This document shows, in pieces, positions 1 through 11,707 of a DNA stretch of 64,000 nt. The notes beneath the pieces are model-generated. The model was not told the origin of the DNA. It worked only from the letters and a program-made list of their open reading frames with translations, and did not search any database. Position numbers and translations under genes: made by a program. The stretch is from NCBI GenBank assembly GCA_013368315.1, contig JAACJM010000285.1:40696-104695 (forward strand), read 5' to 3'. Each line of letters begins with the position of its first letter. Positions within the stretch are counted from its first letter, which is position 1. The stretch is from Tetrapyrgos nigripes. Taxonomy: Eukaryota; Basidiomycota; Agaricomycetes; Agaricales; Campanellaceae.

Positions 1-2345
1 AAGCCGTCCCGGTCTTCTGAGCATGCAGATCCAACTCTACATCGCCTTTCCTCGTGGACCTCGACTCACTGCCAGATCCGTTTCTGCGGTGTTTCTGCAG
101 TTTCTGCAGTTTCTGTTCCTCCAAACAACACAGCAACATTGTTTCGAATAGGAAGACTTGATATGTTTTGGCGTCTTCGTCCTTTGGCTTCGGTTTCAGT
201 CCAGTCCCCGAATCTGCTTCGTAAATCTTGAACTGGTCATCAACCAGCAGGTTGCCCAACTGGGACGGATCAATAGACGCGTTCCAATGAAAAGCACGCT
301 GGTTCAGAGTACGCAAAGCTTGAATGCTTCGGATTTGCCAGCTCATCTTGTCGATAGCTGAAGAAATTTGGGACATGTGGTAGAGCGTGATGCAGACAGT
401 GTCGAACCAGCTTGGAGGTGAAGAAAAAGACGAGGTTGGAAGGACTGGGAGTGAAGGTAGAGTGTCAATCTAAGATTGCCTGCAGCCAAGCGCAGTAATC
501 TGCAATGCGAGCTGGGAGGATGGATAGGACGTCGAGAAGGATTTGGATATTCCCTGCAAGACGACGACTCTATGGTTTTCTCTGCTCTGGAAGAGCCTCA
601 AATATATCGAGGTAATTCACGGACAGAGAACGATATGTAGCGGCAATGTTGGTCCGATTGGCGGGATTGCCGAATCCGAAAATATGCAACCAGTCTTCTG
701 CGTCCCCAATTGAAGTCGGATCGCTCCATGCGAAGAAGCATAGCTTCCATGTCTTTGAGGACACGGTCGTGATACTGGCGCATTGACAACCAATTGTCGT
801 TTATCACCAAAGGCTCCAGAGTTGACTGCATGAAATTGGATGCGCAGGAAAGAGTAGCAGCCGAATCCTGTATCCATCCTTCACGGTAAGTGAGGCAGTT
901 CCAAGCATCAAACGCAAAAGGCGTACATACCAATATCAACTGTAGGTAAGACACATGAGCCCGCTCAGTGTCTACCAGTTCCATATAACAATATCACGCC
1001 GGTCATCCTGAGTAAAAGTTGGGCCGCGGAAACATGCATAGACCGGGATATGTAGCTTGCAATCAAACAGGATTTTGAAACCGGTGGTTCATTCCGATGA
1101 AGGTATGATCCAACCAATACGTGAATTCGGCGATTAGCTGGAGTTTGGCGAGGATTTTGGTACTTTCAAGACAGAGCTGCTCAGTAGGTGCTCTAGGGGC
1201 ACGTAGAAGAGAGGTGCTGATGACGGCTTCATGAGAGAGTGCCCGTGGGTTAAGGTAATACAAGGATCAGCTCGGTGTGGGAAGCTAGCGCCCTGATGGC
1301 AAATGAACGTTATAGTGTGTGCCAGAGAGAAGTTGAAAGGCTCATAGTCAGGTGGAGGCTGGGGAACGGCCTTGTGGAGAGGGAATGGACATGGGCTATC
1401 ATTGAAGGTACCGCGAGCTAATCCATCTACAAGGGTGCTGCGCGAGTTCCTGAAGCTGGGAGAATCGGGAGGAGTGCACTTCTTGACCGAAGGAGCATAT
1501 AATGGCTGTTTCCAGTTGGATGACGGCGAAGAGTCTAGCATGTCGTATGCAGTGCTGGGTCGACCACCTTTCAGCAGATTATCTGAGGGAGTAAACCGAG
1601 AGGTGCTGGGAAGGAATGTTTTCTTGGGTTTACCAAGCTTGTAACCATCCTCGGAGACGTTGGGACGGTAGTCAGATGGGGCTGGTCGATAAATGCCGTT
1701 TGTCCAATTTTCAATTTCTGCAGACCGCTGCATGCGTTGCTCGTAGGTTTCGCGAGGAAATTTGCCAATCCTCTATGAATAGAACCACTGGAACATAACG
1801 GTCGATTAGATGACGACGCGCTTGACTGGTCTGCAGAGATAGAAAGAGAAGAAAAATAATGCGAGTGTTAGTCCTGGGCATGAAATGGAGAAAAATGTCG
1901 AAGAAGTTCAGAGAGAGCTGAGATAACTCACTTGCTGTCCACGGCCAATCTCCCACCTCACACCTTTCCCCAAGACTCCACCGCCAGAGTCAGACGAACC
2001 AGTTAATTCAGGAGGAAGGCGAGTATCGCGTTGATGTCGCCTATAATATTGGAAGAGGAGGAGGCGAGCCAAGCGATTGCTCCGGTAATTGAGCTGTCTC
2101 TAGACTGTCCGGAAAGTGAGGTTGCAATTTTGCACACTCCGACCAGGTCTCTCTGGCCTTGCTCTGCCGTTCGATTCCGGTTACAGCGCCAGCGCATTCG
2201 CAGCCAGGAGACCAACCCCGGAGGGCAGACAGAATCTGTTTGCACAAGTCGAGCAGCAGATGAAGTCAGTGAGGGGGACCGGTAGAGTACTGTGGTTGCA
2301 ACTGGAGGAAGTAATCGCGGTCGTGGCAAAAGGATAACGCGAAGT
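1..2345 (-). pseudogene. Cdc24-like RhoGEF (Cdc42 exchange factor), copy 1, degenerate and cut by window start
   Basis: Reads right to left. The family activates Cdc42 at sites of polarised growth. A Pro/Ser-rich N-terminal part (about 1134-1796) includes FQWFYSWRI and ENWTNGIYRPAPSDYRPN. Then come the start of a CDC24/calponin-like domain (TEQLCLESTKILAKLQ), the DH start (MELVDTERAHVSYLQLI) and a PH piece (YEADSGTGLKPKP region). Compared with copy 2 (15862-18408) it has three lesions. An extra A at 708-709 shifts the DH frame. A 10-nt loss near 1100 shifts the CDC24-domain frame. A 333-bp deletion at 1059-1063 removes most of the CDC24 domain. The sequence above 1800 is conserved between copies but has no clear coding frame and may be 5' UTR or introns. 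The family call rests on DH and CDC24 domain resemblance. The true 3' end lies left of the window. Confidence 0.7.
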
Positions 2346-2639
2346 CGGAGTATCGCGGTTACATTGTGGAAGGACCAAAAAGATGTGGTGCGTTGCATGC
2401 ACTTCGTTTACCTGGAGTGACTTTTGAGTGACTTTCACAAAGGTTATGCAAGCTGGATATGCACCGGTCGCCTAGGAAAGGAAAGAAGGCAGAGAATTAG
2501 GCTATATATTGCACGGTACGTTGGGAAGGAATGGGCAGCGCGTATTAGTTGAATGAAGAACGGGAGTGCTGTTGAAGAGAAAGAGGAAGAAAAAGAACAA
2601 AAGAGTACACGTACATTCTCCATGTGGACACCACTATGC

Positions 2640-2952
2640 ACCTCAACCCTCTGAGGAGTCCCGGATCCGAATTCCATTCATTTTCCCGCTCCCAGTTGCA
2701 TTCACATTCCTACCCATCCCGTTCTAAATCGCACCCATACTCTCGCTAGGCCTCGCACTCGTATCCCCATTACCCTTACCCGAGCAAAGTCCCTGTATTT
2801 GTCGTCGACGGAATACCTATGGCACCAGGCAAAAGAGATGAGTTGCCGTTTTTCCTGCAGGCAGAGCCAACCCACCTCAAGGACGAAACATAGACCGAGA
2901 AGCTTTCTGATGGATATCGGTGGAAGGAACTTGAGTATGCAATAACCGGATG
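2640..2952 (+). pseudogene. Orphan exon fragment, copy 1
   Basis: A plus-strand reading frame with protein-like composition: a His/Ser/Tyr-rich stretch, then VPVFVVDGIPMAPGKRDELP and FLQAEPTHLKDET. A TAG stop follows, and then TEKLSDGYRWKELEYAITG in the same frame. The same segment recurs at 21240-21555, where the stop is TAA. It lies between the 5' end of the Cdc24-like copy and the GH71 copy in both duplicated blocks. I do not recognise the family. The premature stop and lack of flanking exons suggest a relic, although a real terminal exon ending at the stop is possible. Confidence 0.4.
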
Positions 2953-3050
2953 ACACGCTACAATAGCCAAGTTAATTTCATATCCTTCTGCCTTTCCTGC
3001 AAGGACCGGAAGAGTTGATGGTGGTACGAAAGTCTGCTTCGAAAGAGAGC

Positions 3051-5455
3051 ATGACGTCAGCGACAGCTTTCTCTAAATATGTCGTCGCTCATCATATAGT
3101 TGGTAACACTATTCAAGGTGAGTCCGTGTCTTTTCCTTTTCTCCTTACGTCCACCTAACCCCCCTGCAGACTGGTCAGACGACATCTCCCTAGCCTCTAA
3201 ACACAATATCGACGGCTTCGCTCTCAACATCGGCTCAGACCCATGGCAACCCGACCGTGTCGCCGATGCATACCAAGCCGCTCTTCAGTCCGGGTTGGAT
3301 TTTATCCTTGGATATGTCCTCCCTTCCTTGTGCTTCTCCTACCGATGCACAAGCTTTACGTTCACTCGTTCTCAAGTTCGCTGGTCATTCCAATCAATTG
3401 ATACTCAAAACCCTTTCCGGATCCACTTCCGCTCGTATCAACCTTTTCGGGGGAGGCGTGTACGTTTGGACAAGATTCCCCTTTGAATGGATGTGGTCAG
3501 TTTACTCAAACATGATGAGTTGAGGGAAAGATTACTTTTGTCCCTTCGTTTTTCATGGATCCGAATTCGTTTAACGAGTTTGTGGATGGGGGGGGGGGGG
3601 GGGGTTATGGATGGGGATTTTAATGTGCGTCCAAATCTTCTCTTTGTTTTCGTTGTGCTAATGGTTCATGTTTACAGTGGAACGGAGCCTGGCCAGTCGA
3701 ATTAACAACCGCTTCCCAGGGATACTTCTCTTTCGTCGGCTCTTACCGATTTACTTGGGTTATCGAGGTCTACCTCTGCACCGGACGCGACGAATATTAT
3801 TCCTCATCTATCTACATTCCTCGGGGGGTTCCTCAGAGGGTCTTCAGACGATACCAACTCTCCCAATTCCAACGTCGCTTCCAAACAAACCACCGACGCC
3901 AACCAACAAACACAAGCGAAAACAATAGCCTCAACCATATCCTCAGCTCTCAGCAAATTTATCGGATCCACGGATGGGGATTTGCTTCATGTTAATGGGT
4001 TGGGTTCGTCTGGTTCCCCATCTCCTTCCAAGAGGTGGCTCGCGTCTTCGCCTTCTGAGAGTGATAGTGAGAGCACGAGCTGGTCTTCGTTTCCCTTCCA
4101 GAGGAAACGAGATGTTGTTGAAAGAGATGAAGGTCAAGAAAACAACAGGATATACAACATTTAATAAGAATGTGAGTCCAACCCAATGTCCCCCCTCAAT
4201 CGTTGCCTTGAATCATTACCCGAATACGAATACAAATACTAACCCACCTTCGTGCTTTCTTATACAGTTCCTCTACACAGCAGACCAACACCTCTACGCT
4301 AAACGTTGGGAGGCTCTCGTCAATTCTTGTTTCCCAACCAACGACTCCCCATCCAACCCACTCAACATCGACATCATCCAAATAATCTTCTGGAACGACT
4401 ATGACGAATCACATTATATAGGTCCTATCAAGAAGGCTCAGCCTACGGGGAGTAAGGCTTGGACGGGGGGCATGGGGCATGCTGGGGGTCGGGGTGTTTT
4501 CTTCTTTCTCGCCTACCCACCTTACCCTTCTTTGACTCTTATTCCTACGAACGCCGAATGCTAACAATGTTTCTTTTTTCTTCCCGTCCTTTCTAGCCTG
4601 GCTCCCTCTAACGTCCTACTACGCCTCTGCATTTCAAAAACGGTGGACAGTATCCCGACATTTCGAAAGATGGCGACGGGGAAAAGTTGGTTATGTGGTC
4701 AAGGACTCATTCTGTTCAGGCTCAAGTAGGTGACCCGGTGGGGGAAGTGACGGGGAAAGAGTTGGTGAGTTTTTTAGTCCTTTTTTCGGCTCTTTTTCGA
4801 CTCTCTTTCGAGTTTTTTTCTTTTTCTTTTTGTTTCATTGACTACGAAAGCTAATGTATATACTTATGCGTACGTGGATTAGGTCAAAGACACCGTCTGG
4901 ACTATCACACTTTTGGCTGAGCCTGCGAATGTGACGTTTGAGGTGTATGCTTATTACACCTTCGTCCAACGCCAACGACAACTCGTCTACCATCATCTCC
5001 TCCCAAACATTCTCCGTCCCAGCTGGACTTACTAAACTTGCTATGCCGATTGGGTTTCCCGACGCCGATGAGGGGGTACAGAGCTTGAGTGTTAGAGTGA
5101 GGGTTCTTCGGTCTGCTTCGGGTTCGGGTTCGGAGTCCCAAGACGAAGACACCCAGCAGAACCAAGACACCACGGACACAGCAGACACGCTAGTAATGCA
5201 ACTAGACGCTGGCAATCCCAACGCAAGCGACTCTAATGCGAATACAGGAAACGGAGACGCACAGCGACAAGGAGACGGAACTGGAAACGGAGACGGAGAC
5301 GCACAGACCCTAGCCCCCTTCGTATTCGTCAAGAACCCAGAAAAGTATAATTATAACGCTTGGGTTGGGTGTGTTAGTTCTTCGGGGTGGGGTGTTGATT
5401 TGGCTTTATGGTGTTGTGGGGAGGGGGGACGAAGAGTGCTCATGCTCTACTGGTA
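3051..5455 (+). pseudogene. GH71 alpha-1,3-glucanase (mutanase), copy A, degenerate
   Basis: GH71 enzymes hydrolyse alpha-1,3-glucan of fungal cell walls and are normally secreted. Seen in order: FSKYVVAHH (exon 1, lacking the FPYT present in copy E), DWSDDISLASKHNIDGFAL, LPCASPTDAQALRSLVLKFA, NGAWP, a QRWE-like piece (YAKRWEALV), IFWNDYDESHYIGPI, FKNGGQYPD, LVMWSRTHSVQAQ, LLAEPANVTFEVYAY and a C-terminal KYNYNAWVGCV. Introns separate most pieces. Lesions are a frameshift after GLDF near 3305 shared with copies C and E, loss of the YMASVSPW segment near 4148, and a frameshift near 4955. There is no signal peptide or intact start. The WNDYxESHY segment holds the acidic residue usually assigned to catalysis; that role is family knowledge. 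Confidence 0.8.
3588..3604 (+). repeat. G17 homopolymer in GH71 copy A
   Basis: Seventeen consecutive G where copy E (about 34,415) has seven and copy C has lost the segment. It lies in the GH71 segment just before the NGAWP exon. The length is either expanded or poorly determined by sequencing. Confidence 0.9.
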
Positions 5456-5840
5456 GAGCGAGCTTTCTTCATCAGTTTAATGACGGTCACGACGATGATA
5501 TGATATGGATGTATATGATGGGATGTACTTACATAGCAGCAGCGCTGCCTGGTCTGGTCTGGTCTGGTTATCGTCTCATCGTCCATCTTTCCGTTCCTTT
5601 CCTTCTTCCTTGTCATTCTTTTTTTCTCTTGCTCTCTTGGTCCTTTTCCTCAATGTCGATGTCATGCCATATTTGTATTTTTAGGATTCTTTACCATTGA
5701 TGGTTTGTAGCAACTAGCATTGGATTGTATGTACACAGTAAACAGTATAGAATGTGTAGCTGCCGTAGTGTAGTTTAATTGTAAGAGCTTGGATGTCCCC
5801 ACACCCATATACTTACATCTTCGTGCAGTGAGATGCATTT
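5456..5840. other. Spacer between GH71 copy A and DUF6535 copy 1
   Basis: No coding sequence is recognised. It is nearly identical to the corresponding spacer at about 24190-24590, including a GGTCTGGTCTGGTCTGG-like run. It lies between the convergent 3' ends of the two genes and probably holds their 3' UTRs and terminators. Confidence 0.5.
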
Positions 5841-8800
5841 TCACCTCGTTTCGTCACCCTCTCCTTGGGCATCCTCTGTCGGTTCGCCACCCTCTCCTTG
5901 AACATCCTCCGAGTCCGAATCCGATGCTGGAAGTTGTCCGCGGACTTCTAGACATCTCGCAAATAAGGTGCTTTGACCTTCAATCTCCTCCCCTTTGTCA
6001 AAGCGACTCCTGTACTTTTCGATTGCCTTCATGATGGTCTTCACGCATTTGAGATCTGTGATCCAGTCCCACGCAAACACACGCTGTACGGGGGGAATGA
6101 TGCCTTTAACTATGACAAAGAAGTCATAAACAGAAGGATGAACTCGGTCCAGGTGCCCAGCATCTTTGGAGACCATGTCTGTGATGAAATTGGAATACAT
6201 TTCGGCAAACCGAATCTGAAGTTTTTCGTTGACTTCAAGATCCGTCGTCCCCGACGGAAATCTAATCCAAGAGCTGTGAAATAGATTACAGAGATCCAGC
6301 TGTGCGAAAGGTCTGTTCTGGGCAAGCTGGTCAAGCCATTCAGTGTAAAGCGCGACCCACAGAGACGGTCGAAGTGTCTCTCGGGATAATGGAGAAATAA
6401 GGTCGTCCGAAAGATATTGCTTGAGAAGCGTAATTTCCATAGATTGCAACTCCTCCTCATCCTCCTCCCTGATCTGACTACGCAAACTAGCCTGACGAAT
6501 GTTAATCAGACTGAGGGTTATCCGGAGGAACAAGATATCAGTGTTCTGTGTGGAGGAGGTTTTTGTCCGAGCCGTCGAGAATCTTCCAGAGTTCCGAAAG
6601 GGCCGGTGATTCGTAATAGATTGGGGCGTAAATTAGTGAAAAGAGGAAGGCTGCTTCGCAAGTCAGCGATTCAGGTGTTGTTTCATGACGTATGTTCTGT
6701 ATAACGCATTCTTCCACTAGACGCCCATAATCGCCTTGATATCTGAAACGATTGATCCAGTCAAAGTCGTGAGGTGTCTTCGCAACAGCCTCCTTTGCCC
6801 TTCGACTGAAGTATCCCAGAAAGAGGTTTCTGCCCCAAATAGCAAGATCAGGATTCGACTGAGCGTCTTTGATAGAAAATAAGAGCTGCATGTATTTTTT
6901 CATCCATGAATCAACCTTGTCATCGATGGCAGTCGACTGGTCCAACAACCATTCTGACAAGCGACTCAATGGATAGATGTAGGGATCTCGATGGCTCATT
7001 GGCAGGTCAACCAAATAGAGAGATGGACGAGGGGACAGATAATGTGCCATATGTGTTCAAAGTCATGAGGAAGCTCAGAAATGCTGATCTCTGGGAACAC
7101 AGTCACAACCTGGGAGAGATATTCAAAGAGAATAGTTGAGCGTGTAACATCCCATGTGTCATCCTGCTTGAGTTTATCAAGGGCGGCTTCAAGTTCTTCT
7201 GGCACTGCTGCTGAGCGTTCTACAGACATTCCCCATTTCTTCAGGGCTTCCCCAGCCACTTTGAGGGTCCTGGGAAGTTTATGATAGTTGCTGAAGATGT
7301 GAAATGGAGTGTAACTGTTCAAGATGCCCTTATTCATCCTACTTTTATCGAGACTTTCCCATATCTCATTCAGGTGTGAGATCTGTTCCCGCAATCCACT
7401 TGCTGGAATGTTCTGGCCATTTGCCTTTTTCATCTCATCCACAATCCTTGAAATTGAGGAAACCACATCCCGAATACAGGAGATCCATCTGAAATGCAGT
7501 AGGGCAACGGTGGATGACAAGGACTTGTGATGCCATGATAACCTTGCAATGTGCAGGAGCAAGTCCTCTGTGAAAGCGAGGTGTGTCTGAACATGTTTTT
7601 CATTGAGCATCTGGCTCTTGTCGGTGGCCTGGCGAGGAGTAACCAACATGTACATTAGAGTGTACACTAGAGAGTAAACTGGCGGCATGCTGCCTTGACC
7701 ATGGAGTGGGGAGTCCTGCGGAACAACCTGAGATCTCTTCAGGTACTGGGTAATACGAGATATGATGTTAACCTCTGGATCATCTGACATTATAAGAGGC
7801 ATTATCAGGTCTACATTTGCTCTCCGAATGTAGTCACGAAAGGAAGGAATTCGATTGTCATAGTATAAAACGTCCTGAATGGCCTCTATCATGGGCAGAA
7901 GCTCGTCATCATCCGTCAACGACTGCATAGTGAAGACAAGGGCCTGCCTGTCACGTTCAGACGTTCCCTGCAATGACTTTTCCAACAGTGCTTCGCTCAA
8001 GGTTGCATCTTGGCAATGGTCCAGGTCATGCTTGCGAGCTAGAAAGCTACCAAAAGCATTCCCAAGCCGCCAGAGAGCACCTGAAAGTGGCGTGCGGTAA
8101 GGAGCGTTGAGCCAGACCAACGGAATCACTGTAAGTGCTGTGTAGATGAGGAGGAAAACGCCCAGGACACCTATCATTATGTATGTGATAATGTGATTAA
8201 CAGGAGAGAGGAAGGCGACCAAACCCCCAAAGAATAGGAAGAGGGAGAGGTGGAGAAGGAAGGGGATGATGTCGACGAATGAGTGCATGCCGAAGTCACA
8301 CAGGCCAAAGTATATGTACGCGAAGACTCTGGCTTGACGGATAGGGGATGGCCTCAAATTTGCCTTATGGATGAAATCTCGGGTCCACTGCTGCACAAAT
8401 ATAGCTAGCAGTGAACAGGTGAGGGCTAGCGCCAACGAGAGGAACCATAGGACATTGCATACGATGGCCGACACAGGAGTTTCAAAACTGGGTGGTTCAG
8501 ACGGCGGAACGGTCGAGTTGGATAATTGTTGGGATATTTTTGGATAGGAGAAAGACGGTATCCTGAGCAGGATCGGGCTGAAGAGTCTTGTAGCTCTCGA
8601 TAAGAAATGCTGTGAGGCTGGCAGAGTACAGGGCAGACTTATAGCCAGCACAGTCAGCGTCCGCCCACACTGCTGATAATGATCGACTCACAAAGATCAC
8701 CATTCCTTCCATGTCCCCTTTCCATCCTTCAACCAAAGATTTATCATAACGTTCCGCTTCTCCGATATAGATGCTCCACATTCCAGCACATGCTTGATCA

Positions 8801-9001
8801 TCTGCAGTGGGCTGGAACCGTTCTGGGCAGTCAAAATACATGAATATGTCTGAACAGTGTTGATATACGGAAGACGACGTACTTTGGGACGGCTTCTTGT
8901 CGTTGTCCGGACCAGAGGGAGGAAGAGGAGGGGCAAAAAAGGGAGGGTAGCCAGGGGGAGGACGGGAAGGGGCAGAAAAACCATTTTCCATGTTGTTCAT
9001 A
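5841..9001 (-). pseudogene. DUF6535-type multispanning membrane protein, copy 1, frameshifted
   Basis: Reads from about 9001 leftwards, starting at MNNMENGF. The Pro-rich N-terminus is followed by the DUF6535 hallmarks: MWSIYIGEAERYDKSLVEGW, then after a 54-nt intron SALYSASLTAFLIESYKTL. Several hydrophobic helices follow (VLWFLSLALALTCSLLAIFV, the FLLHLSLFLFFGGLVAFL region, MIGVLGVFLLIYTALTVIPL). A long soluble C-terminal part ends in an acidic SDSDSEDVQGEGG tail. Function is unknown; the family is expanded in Agaricomycetes. A five-T run at 8537-8541 (four in copy 2) breaks the frame before the transmembrane region. A four-G run at 7031-7034 (five in copy 2) breaks it again. It could be a real pseudogene or carry homopolymer sequencing errors. 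Confidence 0.75.
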
Positions 9002-9282
9002 GCATGGGCCTCCCCAGGTGCCCTCGAGGATCGCGGTGATTTAAAAACTTTAATAGAATGAAAATCCGAAGACACGAAACACTGCAGCACATACGCACCG
9101 TTCGTCAGCCACTTGAAGTTGAAGTGCATTGCCAAAGGTCAAGTCTCGTCTGCAGGATGATTGGGAGGAGAAAGAGCGAACACGGGTATGTTGGCACGTT
9201 GATTTCGCACATTTGACAGGCCGAATGGTTGAAGCTGTATGCGGGAGAAGCAGTATAGCCCTTGTATTTGACCTCTGGCTCA

Positions 9283-10650
9283 TTCGTATTCTTCAACCAT
9301 CCTCCTCGTCTTCTGAGAGTGGGAGCAAGAGCTGGCTTACATTTCCCTTCAAGAGTAAGAGGAAACAAGACGTTGTTGAAAGAGACGAAGGAAATGGCCT
9401 CCGTCTCTCTGTGGTTATACGTTTAATAAGAATGTGTCCCCCCTCAATCGTTGCTCTACCCCCTTGAATCATTACTCGAATACGAATACTAACCCACCTT
9501 CCAGTACAGTTCCTCTACACAGCAGATCAACACCTACGCTAAACGTTGGGAGGCTCTCGTCGATACTACTTTCCCAACCAACGACTCCCTATCCAACCCA
9601 CTCAACATCGACATCATCCAAATAATCTCCTAGAACGACTATAATCACATTATATAGGTCCTATCGAGGGGCTTTCTCAGTGGGGAGTGAGGCTTGGACG
9701 GGGGCATAGGGCATGCTGGTGAGTCGGGGTGTTTTCTTCTTTCTCGCCTACCCTACCTACCCTTCTTTGACTCTTATTCTTACGAACACTGAATGCTAAC
9801 AATGTTTCTTTTGTCTTCCCCTTCCTTCTGTTGTCCTTCTAGCCTGGTTCCCTCTAACATTCTACTACACCTCTGCGTTTAAAAACGGTGGACAGTATCC
9901 CGACGAAAAGTTGGTTATATGGTCAAGAACACATTCTGTTCAGGCTCAAGTAGGTGACCCGGTGGGGGAAGTGACGGGGAGGGAATTGGTGAGTGTTTTA
10001 GTCCTTTTTTTCGACGCTTTTTCGATTGTTTTTTTGTTTTTGTTTGATTGACTACGAAAGCTAATCTATATACTTATGCGTGCGTGGATTAGGTCGAAGA
10101 CACCGTCTGGGCCATCACACTGTTGGCTGAGCCCGCGAATGTGACGTTTGAGGTGTATGCTTATACAGATACACCTTCCTCGTCCAACGATAACATCATC
10201 TCCCAAACGTTCTCAGTACAAGCTGGACTGACTAAACTTGCTATGCCGATTGGGTTTCTCGATGGGGATGGGGATGGGGGTACAGAGTTTGAGTGTTCGA
10301 GCGTTGTGAGGTCTGCGTCTACTTCGCGTTCGGGTTCGGTTTCGGAGTCCCAAGACAAGGACCAAGACAAAGACACCCAACAGACCCAAGATGCAACAGA
10401 CACAGATACGGATACAGACACAAAGGCAGACACAGACACGCTGGTAATGCAACTAGACGCTGGCAAATCCCAACCCCTCCTCAACTCCGATTCCGACCCC
10501 AACTCCAACCCAACATGAACGCAGGAAACGGACAGGGACAAGGCGCGAGTCCAAGCCTATCCCCCTTGGTATTTGTCGTCAAGAGTCCAGAGAAGTATAA
10601 TCATGACGCTCAGGCTGGGTGTGTTAGTTCTTCGGGGACGGGGTGTTAGG
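9283..10650 (+). pseudogene. GH71 alpha-1,3-glucanase, copy B, 3' fragment
   Basis: Homology to GH71 copies A and C begins at about 9283 in the Ser-rich region before the catalytic domain end and continues to KYNHDAQAGCVSSSG. Present are MASVSLW, the YAKRWEALV-equivalent segment, an exon truncated before WNDY (a TAG stands near 9632), AFKNGGQYPD, LVIWSRTHSVQAQ and the ending exon AEPANVTFEVYAYTDTPSSS with a GDGDG/Asp-Thr-rich linker. The 5' two-thirds of the gene are absent. It is more similar to copy D (28075-29440) than to A or C, in line with duplication of the whole block. Confidence 0.75.
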
Positions 10651-11707
10651 GTGTCAAGGGGATGAAGAGTGCGAGTGCTCTACTGGTGGAGTTTTAAGAA
10701 TTATGGGTTTAATGATGGTCATGATAATGGCCTGGATGGGGAATGGCATGAAGGGGAAGGGCGTGTGGATGTGGATGTGGTGTGGATGATGGCCCGGATG
10801 TAGTAGATGTAGCAGCAGTCCTGGTCTGATCTCGTCTGGTCTTCGTCTCACATTTCATCGTCCATCCTCCATGGTCCCGTCCCTTTGACCGTTTTTGTCT
10901 TTCCTTCCTTTCTTCCTTGCTCTCTTTTCCTCAATGTCATTTCTAGAATTCTTTACATTGGTTTGGGGCAACCAGCACTAGTATTAGATTATAGGTATGT
11001 ATGTGTACGGTACAGTACAGAGTGTAACGCTAGCCGCCGTTACATACACACGACTATCTGTGTATCGTCAGTCTGGTATCGAGACTAAGCCGCCGTAGCG
11101 TATGTAGTGTAGTTTAAAGTGTTCAATGTTCAATATCTACACACTGAATACTTGCATGTAATGATTCCTTGAAGTCCTTGAGGTTGTAGCAATGAAAAAG
11201 AATGAAAACTAGTAAGAGTCTGCTTCTGTGGCCAACAGCACATACTGTAGCTTGTCACACCTCTTCATTGTTTGCTTCCTCAGTGATCGGCGTTGGTTGT
11301 CTTCGAGGCTTCGATTTTCGTCCCGCCAGTTTCTCTTTCTTTCCTCAAACATACTTGCTGCGACGGCATCATCCCACAGGTCAATTGGACAGCGATGGCA
11401 ACTCCTCGGGATGTTGGTTATGTATAAGTCTGGTGATATAGCAACAGGTTTCTTCTATTTACTTGGTGCGTCAACTTCCTCGTCTTCACTTCTGCCGCCT
11501 CTAACAGCATGTCTACAGCTTCTTTGTACATCTGTACCTATAATCTATTTTGTTTCATGCTTTAGTCACTGTCCGAGCCGATCACCGACTATATGCTTAC
11601 CCATAGGTGACTGATCGCAATGTACGCGTCGTCAGGACGCTGTGTTGCTACCAACGCGTCCAAGATATTACTTTCGTTCTTTGCATTTGGACTAGCCCTC
11701 ACTCTTC
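10651..11707. other. Spacer; first part shared with 29441-29860
   Basis: From 10651 to about 11190 the sequence matches the 3' flank of GH71 copy D. The match stops abruptly near 11190, after GTAGCAATGAAAAAGAA. From there to 11707 I see no supportable gene. Confidence 0.5.
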
